Made by a program: the position numbers and the translations under genes
Assembly (NCBI GenBank): GCA_035551935.1
Contig: DASZMJ010000488.1
Location: 1-27,330, forward strand
DNA length: 27,330 nucleotides
Direction of reading: 5' to 3'
Origin: DASZMJ01 sp035551935
Lineage (GTDB): Bacteria; Planctomycetota; Planctomycetia; Isosphaerales; Isosphaeraceae
The notes under the pieces: model-generated
The model's input: only the letters and a program-made list of their open reading frames with translations
Databases searched by the model: none
Told to the model about the DNA's origin: nothing
In this document: positions 6,996 to 14,719 of the stretch, in pieces
Numbering within the stretch: the stretch's first letter is position 1
Layout: each line of letters starts with the position of its first letter

Positions 6996-7951
6996 ATGAA
7001 ACTTCCACTCGTCGACGCGGGGGGGGGATCAAGAGAAATCGATACTTCAATTTCTTGCGACGCGATTGGGTCGACGCGGATCATCCCGCGGCGTCGGGTT
7101 GGGGCATCACTCGCTGGATCGCGGGCCTGATCCTGCTGGTCGCGGCGGGTTTGAAGATTCGCGATCTGGTGATGGGGGCCGTCTCGCCCGCGTCTCCGTT
7201 CGCCTCGCCCTCGACCCTGATGGCCGTCGCCGACCTGGAGATCCTCCTGGGGCTTTGGCTCATTCTCGGGATCGCCCCCGCGATCGCCTGGCGCGCGGCC
7301 GTCGTCTTCTTCGCCGGGATGGCATTGGTCAGCCTGAATCTGGCATGGATCGGCCGATCGTCCTGTGGATGTCTCGGCAGCCGCCTCGCAATCCACCCCT
7401 GGTACACGTTTTTCGCCGATCTCGCGCTGGTGATCGCGTTGAGCCGATGGCGGCCCGGTGGTGAAGCGTCGAGGCACCGACTTCTGCCATCGCTTCAGCG
7501 AACCATCTTGACCGGTTGCATGTGGTTTCTGGGCGGGGCGGTCCTCCTCGCGCTGGGATATCTCGCGATCCATCGACGCGGCTCCTCGGTGAACGAGACC
7601 CTCGCATCCTGGCGCGGCGAATCTCTCGATGTCCAACCGAGCTTCACCGACCTGGGGCGCCTGGTTCCGGGAACGAGTCAGACGTTCCGCGTGCGGCTCG
7701 TGAATCATACCGATCATCCCATCCACATCTTCGGCGGTACGTCGGACTGTTCCTGCATGGCGGCCGATGACCTGCCGGCCGACGTCTCGGCTCATGGGTC
7801 GCGAACGCTCGATGTCGTCGTGAAGATCGGAGGTACGACGGGGTCGTTCAGCCGCTCGTTCATCTTCTACACGGACGATCGGAATCAGCCGGAGGCCCTC
7901 GCCGGAGTGACCGGGCGAGTCGTGCCTACGGATGACCGCCCAGGATCTTGA
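6996..7951 (+). CDS. MauE/DoxX-like redox membrane protein fused to a DUF1573 domain; 5' end frameshifted at a G9 run
   Basis: The first half has four or five hydrophobic segments (for example RWIAGLILLVAAGL, LEILLGLWLILGI, ADLALVIALS) and the motif SCGCLG near residue 124. This resembles MauE, which is needed for disulfide-rich methylamine dehydrogenase small subunit. The second half, after a further membrane segment (MWFLGGAVLLALGYLAI), is a periplasmic DUF1573-type Ig-like domain: FTDLGRLVPGTSQTFRVRLVNHT and SDCSC near residue 251. The ATG at 6996 has the right promoter and ribosome-site context, but it is out of frame with the domain. One additional G in the run at 7019-7027 would join them, giving 318 aa beginning MKLPLVDAGGG. 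Without that, the frame could only start at a weak TTG (7055) or far upstream. The next gene encodes a cysteine-rich secreted peptide, a plausible partner. Confidence 0.72.
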
Positions 7952-8016
7952 CCCGGACCGGCGTCCTCCGACCCTTCGTGGGGTCGCTGGTCGCCAGGTC
8001 CACTTCTCGCGGAGGC

Positions 8017-8262
8017 ATGACGGTGACTCGACTCAACGACGCGGCATCGTGGCTCTTCGGCTCCATCGGCGCGGCCTTCCTCATGGCCAGCATTCTGCTG
8101 GCGCCCCAGAGCCGGGCGCGGGCCCAGGGCACGGGCGGATGCGCAAGCTGCACCACGAACAATTGTTTGCCGCCCCAATGCAGCAAAGGCACATGCCCGG
8201 TTGCGACGGGCTGTGCGTCATGCACCTGCCAAGATAAACAGTCAGATTGCGTCTGCAATTGA
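8017..8262 (+). CDS. Small secreted cysteine-rich peptide (81 aa, 10 Cys)
   Basis: I do not recognise this protein. Residues 1-37 are a signal peptide (hydrophobic WLFGSIGAAFLMASILLA, ending ARAQ). The mature part of about 44 residues carries ten cysteines at 42, 45, 50, 55, 60, 66, 69, 71, 78 and 80, with repeated GCASCT units. An even number of cysteines in an exported peptide suggests about five disulfides or metal binding. It lies 65 nt after the MauE/DUF1573 gene and is followed by a strong stem-loop, which would allow it to be expressed above the genes downstream. GGAGG at 8011-8015 is only 1 nt from the ATG, so the in-frame GTG at 8023 (7-nt spacing) is a realistic alternative start that leaves the mature peptide unchanged. 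Confidence 0.7.
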   Translation: MTVTRLNDAASWLFGSIGAAFLMASILLAPQSRARAQGTGGCASCTTNNCLPPQCSKGTCPVATGCASCTCQDKQSDCVCN

Positions 8263-8302
8263 CGGCCCGTCCCGGCAGGCTGGCCCTGGCGTAACCGAGT
8301 CG

Positions 8303-8336
8303 TCGTGCCCCCGTCCATGCAGCGGCGGGGGCACGA
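8303..8336 (+). terminator. Stem-loop after the cysteine-rich peptide gene
   Basis: TCGTGCCCCCG (8303-8313) pairs perfectly with CGGGGGCACGA (8326-8336) around a 12-nt loop, 40 nt after the peptide stop codon. No T-run follows. It could be an attenuator that lowers expression of the next genes, or a 3'-end stabiliser. Confidence 0.5.
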
Positions 8337-8388
8337 TCGGTCCGTCGAAGCCCGATCTGAACCGCCCGAACCCGGAGGGTCGCCGGTC

Positions 8389-9423
8389 ATGTCCGTGAAG
8401 CTCCGGTCAATCTCGGTGACGACCCTTTTGATCCTGGCCGCGAGCCCGGATCGATTGATGACTCGTTCCGTCCGCGCCGATGAGGCCAGTGCCTGGCGGC
8501 AGCGCTTCCTCGACGAGGCCCCCAAGGCGTGGGAACGATACCGGGCCAGGGTCGAGAAGCTCCAGGGGACGGTCCGCTTCAAGGGCGAGGAACAGAAACC
8601 CGTCAAGGGCCTCGTCCGGGAGCGCTGGTTCGAGATCAAGCATCGACCGGGATGCTTGCTCCTGCTCCACCAGGATCTGCTGAAGGATAGCGAGCCCAAG
8701 ACGACGGGCCGGGTTTCGGTCGTCAATCCTCGTTACGGCTTCGAACTCCGGCGCAGTTCGCCGACAAGTCCCTGGGTGGCGATCGGTGTCGACACCGACC
8801 CGAGCGATGGGTTCTCGTTGAAGGACCCACCCAACGAGGATCTGGAACTGTGGTTGACGTGTCCGTTCACCTACACCCTGATCTTCGACCCGCTGCGTGT
8901 CGTCGTCGGCGAGCCGGGCTTCACGCTCAAGGATGCGACCCCCGTGAAGCGCGGGGACACGACCTGGATCAAGGTCGGCATCGAGTATCGAGCCCCGTCG
9001 GACAAGCCGAGGCTCCCTTCCCTGAAAGGGTGGGTCGTCTACGACCCGGATCACGATTGGGTGATCCGCGAATTCGATATGAATCTAAAATGGTGGCAAC
9101 TCGACGAAACCATGGTCGCTGCCTCGACGGCGACGTTCGACTACGACGTGCTCTCGGATGGATTCGCGGTCATCAAGAAGGTCGCAGAGACACTCAATTA
9201 CCCCAAGAAGAGCTTCGTTGAGAGTTGGCGCATCGACTTCAACCTGAAGGAAGCCGACGTGCCGAGCGGCGAGTTCACGATGACGGCGTTCGGCCTCCCC
9301 GAGCCGGCCGGCCCGCGGCGGCCGATCCCGTGGTTCGCCATCGCCCTCGGCGCCGGGATCGTCTGCCTGCTTCTCGCATTCTACCTCCGCCATCGCTCGG
9401 CGCACGGTTCGTCAACCGCGTGA
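8389..9423 (+). CDS. Exported, C-terminally membrane-anchored hypothetical protein (LolA-like fold suspected)
   Basis: A 344-aa protein. The N-terminal signal (ISVTTLLILAAS) is followed by a soluble region rich in alternating strands (GTVRFKGEEQKP, RERWFEIKHRPGCLLLLHQD, GWVVYDPDHDWVIREFDMNLKWW). That pattern recalls the curved sheet of LolA/lipoprotein-binding proteins, but this is an impression, not a family match. The C-terminus has FGLPEPAGP, then a membrane helix (PWFAIALGAGIVCLLLAFYL) and a basic RHR tail, which should anchor it with the bulk outside. The ATG at 8389 has GGAGG about 10 nt upstream. The glycosyltransferase gene follows with only 11 nt between stop and start, so the two are co-transcribed. 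The function is unknown. Confidence 0.72.
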   Translation: MSVKLRSISVTTLLILAASPDRLMTRSVRADEASAWRQRFLDEAPKAWERYRARVEKLQGTVRFKGEEQKPVKGLVRERWFEIKHRPGCLLLLHQDLLKDSEPKTTGRVSVVNPRYGFELRRSSPTSPWVAIGVDTDPSDGFSLKDPPNEDLELWLTCPFTYTLIFDPLRVVVGEPGFTLKDATPVKRGDTTWIKVGIEYRAPSDKPRLPSLKGWVVYDPDHDWVIREFDMNLKWWQLDETMVAASTATFDYDVLSDGFAVIKKVAETLNYPKKSFVESWRIDFNLKEADVPSGEFTMTAFGLPEPAGPRRPIPWFAIALGAGIVCLLLAFYLRHRSAHGSSTA

Positions 9424-9434
9424 GGTCCCGGCCC

Positions 9435-11297
9435 ATGCGAGCGGGCTATCGACGGACAATTCGTCGGCTCAGCGCCCCGTTTCGATGTCCGCGCACGCCG
9501 GTCCTCGTGCTCCTTGCCCTGCACGCCGCGTTCGCGGTGGATAGCCTGCGTCGGCATTGCGTGACGGTCGACGAAGGGGGTCACCTCCTCTCGGGGCTGC
9601 TCGCCTGGGAGCAGCGGCGATTCGATTATTATTATGTGAATCCCCCTCTCATCAAAATGTTGACCTCCCTGCCAATGGCCGCGTCGGGCACACGCCTCCC
9701 CGATTCGATCCGTAGTACCCTGACCGAAGACTGGACCTTACAGAACCACCAATTTACCGAAGCCAACCGAGGGAAATACCAGGGTTTTATCTTACGATGC
9801 CGTCTCGTCAACGTGGCGCTCTCGGTCTTGGGTGGCTGGCTCCTCTATCGCTGGGGGTCTCGGTTGTTCGGGCCCGGAGCGGGCCTCGTCGCGGTGGCGC
9901 TGTGGTCGTTGTGTGCCACCGTGGTCGGCTGGGCTGGCGTATGTACCGTCGATCTGGGGACCAGCGTGGTCGGCACGGCGGCCATGTATTCGCTGTGGTC
10001 CTATCTGCGCCGCCCCGACCGGCTCGGGGCCGTCTTCGCGGGGTGGTTGCTCGGCCTCGCCCTGTTGAGCAAGTTCACGATGCTGGTCCTGGCGCCGATC
10101 GTCGTCCTCATGTGGCCGATGGCGCGCCGACGGCGGCCCGGATCGTCCGACGTTTCGGAGGACAGGCCCCGATGGGCCCACCTAGCGACCGTGCTGGCGA
10201 TGTGCCTCCTCGTGGTCAATCTGGGCTACAATCTGGAGGGGACTTGCCGGCCGCTCGGCGCGCTATCCTTCCGGTCGCGCCTGGTCACGCGATGGGTCGA
10301 CTCGCCCACGATCCGGGGGTCCTGGGCCACGCGCTGCCCGATCCCGATCCCCGAAGCCTTCCTCCGGGGATTGGATCACCAGATCAGCGTGTCGGAGCCC
10401 GACGGTTGGATGTTTGTTCGAGGGCATTGGGTTCATGAAATGTGGTGGCCGTATTATCTGTATACGATGGCGTTGAAGTTACCCCTAGGGACCCTCCTCC
10501 TCACGGGCATGGCCCTCGGGCTGGCCTGTTGGAGCCGGCGGTATCGGGCACGCCGGATCGATGAGGCCCTGATCTGGCTCCCGATGATTGCCATCGTGAC
10601 TTTGCTCACGTTCAGCATGAGGAATCAGTTCGCTTCGGTGCGCTACGTCCTCCCCGCCTTCCCGTTCCTCTTCCTCGGGATCAGCCGGGTCGGGATCGTG
10701 CCCGAAACGGGTTGGAATTCCCGGACCGGCGGCGGTCGAGGCCCCGCGCCGGTCCTTGCGGGGAGCGTGCTGATCCTGGGGGCGATCGCCTGGGATGGGA
10801 TCGCGCTGGCTCGGGTCCACCCCCATGAATTGTCGTATTTCAATGAGATCGCCGGTGGCCCGGACCGCGGCTGGAAACATCTCACCGAATCGAACATCGA
10901 TTGGGGCCAGGACCTGTTGTTCCTGAAGGATTGGGTCGATCGGCATCCCGAGGCTCGGCCGTTGGGCCTCGCCTATTACGGAGACATCGATCCGCAATCG
11001 ATCGGCCTGGCCTCGCGCTCGATCCCCCGCGCCGACGCCGTCCGCGCCGCCGGGCTCCCCCCCGGTTGGTATGCCCTCAGCGCTTATCTCCTTGCCGGTG
11101 AGCCCGGGGGGACGAACCCCATCGACCAGAATGATTATTCCTATTTTCACAATTTCGAACCCACTGCCAAGTCCGGCTATTCGATCTTCATTTACCGGAT
11201 TACCGCGGCGGATGCCGATCGGATTCGCGCCCGACTCGGTCGGCCGCCGCGCCCGAGTGCCCCGCTTGGGGGCGGTCCCGGATCGCGCCGGCCTTGA
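9435..11297 (+). CDS. Glycosyltransferase family 39-type (ArnT/PMT-like) membrane protein
   Basis: A 620-aa polytopic protein. After a first membrane segment it has the extracytoplasmic acidic motif TVDEGGHLLSG, as in GT-C enzymes of the PMT/ArnT type, followed by YYYVNPPLIKML, about ten hydrophobic segments and a soluble C-terminal domain with ESNIDWGQDLLFLKDW and LAYYGDIDP. Such enzymes move a sugar from a lipid-linked donor to an acceptor on the outer face of the cytoplasmic membrane. The acceptor here is unknown; the exported neighbours are candidates by context only. GAGG overlapping the stop codon of the previous gene gives a well-spaced ribosome site. Codon use shows many A/T third positions (a TAT TAT TAT run) unlike the GC-saturated genes outside this operon. 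Confidence 0.82.
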   Translation: MRAGYRRTIRRLSAPFRCPRTPVLVLLALHAAFAVDSLRRHCVTVDEGGHLLSGLLAWEQRRFDYYYVNPPLIKMLTSLPMAASGTRLPDSIRSTLTEDWTLQNHQFTEANRGKYQGFILRCRLVNVALSVLGGWLLYRWGSRLFGPGAGLVAVALWSLCATVVGWAGVCTVDLGTSVVGTAAMYSLWSYLRRPDRLGAVFAGWLLGLALLSKFTMLVLAPIVVLMWPMARRRRPGSSDVSEDRPRWAHLATVLAMCLLVVNLGYNLEGTCRPLGALSFRSRLVTRWVDSPTIRGSWATRCPIPIPEAFLRGLDHQISVSEPDGWMFVRGHWVHEMWWPYYLYTMALKLPLGTLLLTGMALGLACWSRRYRARRIDEALIWLPMIAIVTLLTFSMRNQFASVRYVLPAFPFLFLGISRVGIVPETGWNSRTGGGRGPAPVLAGSVLILGAIAWDGIALARVHPHELSYFNEIAGGPDRGWKHLTESNIDWGQDLLFLKDWVDRHPEARPLGLAYYGDIDPQSIGLASRSIPRADAVRAAGLPPGWYALSAYLLAGEPGGTNPIDQNDYSYFHNFEPTAKSGYSIFIYRITAADADRIRARLGRPPRPSAPLGGGPGSRRP

Positions 11298-11326
11298 CCG
11301 ATCCCCCTCGATAGTACGGAGGACGA

Positions 11327-12231
11327 ATGATGCGACCCGCCCCCTCGCCGCGACGAGCCGCGTTCACCCTCGTCGAACTGCTCGTCACGATCAGCATCAT
11401 CTCGATCGTCCTCGGGCTCACGATCCCGGCCGTCCAGCAGGCGCGCGAGGCCGCCGACCGGGTCTCGTGCGGCAACAGGCTGCGGCAGCTCGGCATGGCC
11501 ATCCAGATGCATCACGACGCCTACAACGTCTTCCCCAGCAACGGCGGCTGGGACGGTAGTCAGACTATTCCTTCGGAAGGGGGGGGCGATTCGTTGTTTC
11601 CACGTTCGACAACGTCCAGGACGCTCGATTCAACTGGGGGGTGGGCGTGCCCCAGCGATCGCCGCGAGAGCAGACCGGCTCTTGGGCGTATGCCATCTTG
11701 CCCTTCCTCGAGCAGAACAACATCTATCAGGGGCAGAATTGGCAGGCGGCCGTGGATACGTTCGCCTGCCCGGCTCGGGGCAGGCCGATGGTGATGGCCC
11801 CCGTGGACGACATCTACGGCCAATACGTCGGCGGGGGGTGGGCCTGGGCGAAGACGGATTACGCGGCCAACGGGCTGGCGATCCCGAATCGGCCGGGATG
11901 CCTGCCCATCTCGCGGTTCGTCGACGGAACGTCGCACACGATCCTCGCGGGTGAGAAGTCGATCGACCCCTTGAATTATGAGAAGCCGACCTGGTATTGG
12001 GACGAGCCCTATTTCACGGGCGGCTCAGGCGGCACACAGCGTTTCGGCACGACAGTCCAACTCGATACGCCGGGCGTGTTCTTCGCGGATCGATGGGGCT
12101 CGCCCCACCCGTCCGGTGCCCAGTTCGTCTTCGCGGACGGCTCGGTGCGACCGATCCATTACACGACGGCCCCATCTGTCGTTCGCGCCCTGATGACCCC
12201 GTTCGGCGGGGAGATCGCCAACGATCCCTAG
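11327..12231 (+). pseudogene. DUF1559 pilin-like protein, frameshifted at a G8 run
   Basis: The N-terminus has a type IV pilin/pseudopilin leader (RRAAFTLVELLVTISIISIV) and the DUF1559 start IPAVQQAREAADRVSC..LRQLGMAIQMHHDAYNVFP. The frame breaks at the G8 run 11579-11586. The correct continuation is one frame over: FVVSTFDNVQDARFNWGVGVP, then SWAYAILPFLEQNNIY, a CP-x(2)-RG segment, FVDGTSHTILAGE and the terminal FADGSVRPIHY. One additional G would give a normal 301-aa protein. DUF1559 proteins are greatly expanded in planctomycetes and are thought to be processed by prepilin peptidase and exposed outside; their role is unclear. GGAGG at 11318-11322 serves adjacent ATGs at 11327 and 11330. 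Its stop overlaps that of convergent yacG. It may be a real pseudogene, slippage-switched, or a sequencing artefact. Confidence 0.82.
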
Positions 12232-12443
12232 GGGACATCGAGGCACGACCCCTCGGTTGGCCTTCGATCGTCTTCCTCGTCGCCCTCGGGCGCGGGGGGG
12301 CCGGGGATGGAGTAGTCGCCGTCGATCCAGCGGCCGAGGTCGATGAGGCGGCAGCGGTCGGAGCAGAAGGGGAAGCTCGGCAGGTCGTCGAGCGAGGCGA
12401 CCTCGAAGGACTTCGAGCAGATCGGGCAGCGACCGCGGATCAT
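12228..12443 (-). CDS. yacG: DNA gyrase inhibitor YacG-like zinc protein
   Basis: A 71-residue zinc-ribbon protein with C6-x2-C9 (RCPICSK) and C27-x3-C31 (PFCSDRCRLIDLGRWI), the YacG signature. In E. coli, YacG binds GyrB and inhibits gyrase. The acidic tail (EGDEEDD) is usual for the family. Its ATG overlaps the end of the FmdB-like gene by 4 nt (ATGA), so the two are translationally coupled. Its TAG stop shares the palindrome CTAG with the stop of the convergent DUF1559 gene. Confidence 0.88.
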   Translation of the reverse strand: MIRGRCPICSKSFEVASLDDLPSFPFCSDRCRLIDLGRWIDGDYSIPGPPAPEGDEEDDRRPTEGSCLDVP

Positions 12444-12766
12444 GAGTCGGCCGCCTTACTCCCCCCGGTCGACGTCGAGGAGGAGCCCGAACTGCCCGTC
12501 GTCGACGAGGACGCCGACTCCGACGACTTGCCCGACGACGACTCGGCGGGCTTGTCGGCCTTGGCCTTCTGCTTGTACGACTCGCTGCGGTAGTCGGTCT
12601 GGTAGAAGCCCGACCCCTTGAACAGGATCGCCGCACCGGGGCCGATCTTGCGCCTCAGGCGCTCCTCGTGGCACGACGGGCAGACCCGCTGCGGGTCGGA
12701 CTTGATCGACTCGAAGGCGTCGAACTCGTGGCCACAGGCGTCGCAGATATAGTCGTAGGTCGGCAT
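12440..12766 (-). CDS. FmdB-family zinc ribbon protein
   Basis: A 108-aa protein beginning MPTYDYICDACGHEFD, the typical start of FmdB/CxxC_CxxC_SSSS proteins, with zinc-ligand cysteines C8, C11, C29 and C32 (CPSCHEE). A core including ILFKGSGFYQTDYRS is followed by a low-complexity Ser/Gly/Lys tail of about 45 residues, which also matches the family. The role is uncertain; it is often annotated as a regulatory zinc ribbon. It lies 41 nt after grpE and overlaps yacG. Confidence 0.87.
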   Translation of the reverse strand: MPTYDYICDACGHEFDAFESIKSDPQRVCPSCHEERLRRKIGPGAAILFKGSGFYQTDYRSESYKQKAKADKPAESSSGKSSESASSSTTGSSGSSSTSTGGSKAADS

Positions 12767-12807
12767 ATCGATCCATCAACTCCGTTCGCTGAAGGGATGC
12801 CTCGGTG

Positions 12808-13341
12808 TCATTTTTCCGGCCCCGCCGAGACGGCGACGCGCGAGGGGCGGAGGACGCGGTCGCGGAGGCGATAGCCGCGGGCCAGCTCGTCGACGACGGT
12901 CCCCTCGGGGTGCTCGGGGTGGGGCCGGTGGGCGAGGGCCTCGTGGAGGTTGGGGTCGAAGGGCTGGCCCTTGGCGTCGATCGGCTCGACGCCGTGCTTG
13001 GCCAGGGTGTCGTGCAGTTGCTTGAGGACCATCTCGAAGCCCTCGACGAGCCCCTGCGCGCCGCCGCCGACCCGGGCGGCCTCGGCGCCGCGGGCGGCGT
13101 TGTCGACGACCTCGAGCAGGTCCTTGGCCAGGGCGGCGACGGCGTACTGGCGGTCGGCGTCGGCCTGGGCCTTGGCCCGCTTGCGGTAGTTCTCGAACTC
13201 GGCGCGGCTGCGCTGGAGCAGCTCGAGGTATTCGTCGCGCTGGCGGCGGGCCTCCGCCAGCTCGTCGGCCGGGGTGCCGGCGGCGCCCGGGTCGGCGGGG
13301 GCCTGGGCCTCGGTGTCGTTGGTGGTGGGGTCGGGGTTCAT
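12808..13341 (-). CDS. grpE: Nucleotide exchange factor GrpE
   Basis: A 177-aa cytoplasmic co-chaperone that releases ADP from DnaK. After a disordered acidic/Ala-rich N-terminus (about 25 residues) comes the long coiled-coil helix (ELAEARRQRDEYLELLQRSRAEFENYRKR), then the conserved four-helix part (DLLEVVDNAARG, GFEMVLKQLHDTLAKHGVEPID) and the beta wing (FDPNLHEAL, GTVVDELARGYRLRDRVLRPSRVAVS). All standard features are present. It lies 86 nt downstream of dnaJ on the same strand. Confidence 0.95.
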   Translation of the reverse strand: MNPDPTTNDTEAQAPADPGAAGTPADELAEARRQRDEYLELLQRSRAEFENYRKRAKAQADADRQYAVAALAKDLLEVVDNAARGAEAARVGGGAQGLVEGFEMVLKQLHDTLAKHGVEPIDAKGQPFDPNLHEALAHRPHPEHPEGTVVDELARGYRLRDRVLRPSRVAVSAGPEK

Positions 13342-13427
13342 GGGTCGTCGTCCTCAATCCAACAGGTCGAGCGGCCGCGCTGTCTCGTGTCGACCGGGCC
13401 GCGGCCCGGCGGTCGGGGCCGTCCGGC

Positions 13428-14576
13428 TCACTCCGACTCGTCGGCGGGCTCGGGCTCCTCGGTGAAGAAGGCGTCGCGGAGCTTCTCGAGGAAGCTCCTG
13501 CGCCGGGGGCTGACGTCCTCGTGGTCGAGCTCGGCGAGCTCGCGGAGGAGTTCCTCCTGGCGGGGGCTGAGCCGGCGGGGGGTCTCGACGACGACCTCGA
13601 TGAGCTCGTCGCCGCGGCCCCGGCCGTTGATGTCGGGCATGCCGCGCCCCTTCAGTCGCAACAGGTCGCCGCTCTGGGTGCCGCGGGGGATCGCCAGGTG
13701 GTCGGGCCCGTCGAGCGTCGGCACCTCGACCTCGGCCCCCAGCGCCGCCTGGGGGAAGCTGATCGGCACCTGGCAGATCAGGTCGTTGCCGCGGCGCTCG
13801 AAGAACGGGTGGCGGCGGACGTAGAGCTGGACCCGCAGGTTGCCCCGCGGCGCGCCGAGGTCGCCCGGCTCCCCCTGGCCGCGGACCTGGACGGTCATGC
13901 CCGTGTCGACGCCGGGGGGGATGGTCACGTTCAGGCCGACTTCGACGCCCAATCGGCCGCCGCCGCGGCACTTGGGGCAGGGGTCGGTGATCCGGGTCCC
14001 CTGGCCGCCGCAGGCCGGGCAGGTCGTGGCGAGCTGGAAGAAGCCGCGCGACTGCACCACCTGCCCCTGGCCGCGGCAGTAGTCGCACGTCACCGGCTTG
14101 GTCCCCTTGCGGGCGCCGGTGCCGTTGCAGTCGTCGCAGACCTCCTGGCGGCTGATCTGGATCGGCTTGGTGGCGCCGCGGGCGGCCTCGATCAGGTCGA
14201 TCTCGAGGTTGACGCGCAGGTCCAGGCCCGGCCGCGGGCCGCGGCGGCGGGCGGCGAACATGTCGCCGAAGAGGCCGCCGCCGAAGATGTCGGAGAAGGC
14301 GGCCATGATGTCGTCGGCGTTGCGGAAGTCGTGGACGCCGGCCCCCTCGAGCCCGACGTGCCCGTAGCGGTCGTAGCGCTGCCGCTTCTGCTGGTCGGAG
14401 AGGACCTCGTAGGCCTCCGCGGCCTCCTTGAACCGCCGCTCGGCCTCGGCGTCGCCGGGGTTGCGGTCGGGGTGGTCCTTCAAGGCCCGCTGGCGATAGG
14501 CCTTCTTGATGTCGTCGGCGGTGGCGTTCCGCTCCACGCCGAGCACCTCGTAATAGTCGCGCTTCGTCGACGCCAT
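13428..14576 (-). CDS. dnaJ: Chaperone protein DnaJ
   Basis: A 382-aa type I J-protein that stimulates DnaK ATPase and delivers substrates. The J domain (residues about 6-70) has the HPD motif in KDHPDRNPG. A glycine-rich linker follows (DIFGGGLFGDMF). The zinc domain has all four CxxCxGxG repeats (CDDCNGTG, CDYCRGQG, CPACGGQG, CPKCRGGG). Then come the two C-terminal beta domains with GDLLRLKGRGMPDINGRGRGDEL. I chose the ATG at 14576; a GTG two codons earlier is also possible. It is followed by grpE, an FmdB-like gene and yacG. I saw no CIRCE operator upstream. Confidence 0.95.
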   Translation of the reverse strand: MASTKRDYYEVLGVERNATADDIKKAYRQRALKDHPDRNPGDAEAERRFKEAAEAYEVLSDQQKRQRYDRYGHVGLEGAGVHDFRNADDIMAAFSDIFGGGLFGDMFAARRRGPRPGLDLRVNLEIDLIEAARGATKPIQISRQEVCDDCNGTGARKGTKPVTCDYCRGQGQVVQSRGFFQLATTCPACGGQGTRITDPCPKCRGGGRLGVEVGLNVTIPPGVDTGMTVQVRGQGEPGDLGAPRGNLRVQLYVRRHPFFERRGNDLICQVPISFPQAALGAEVEVPTLDGPDHLAIPRGTQSGDLLRLKGRGMPDINGRGRGDELIEVVVETPRRLSPRQEELLRELAELDHEDVSPRRRSFLEKLRDAFFTEEPEPADESE

Positions 14577-14719
14577 CGGCACGTTGTCTCAGTCGGGTCC
14601 GTTCGCTGGCCGGCACGCCTCGCGGCCATCGTATCACAACGACGACCTCGCACGATACCGGCCCTCCGCGACCCGCCTCCATCCTCAGGTAATTGCCTCG
14701 AAGACCTTCGCCAACCCCC

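Noticed and set aside
14577..14719. CIRCE heat-shock operator upstream of dnaJ
   Set aside because: No TTAGCACTC/GAGTGCTAA-type inverted repeat is present in the gap.
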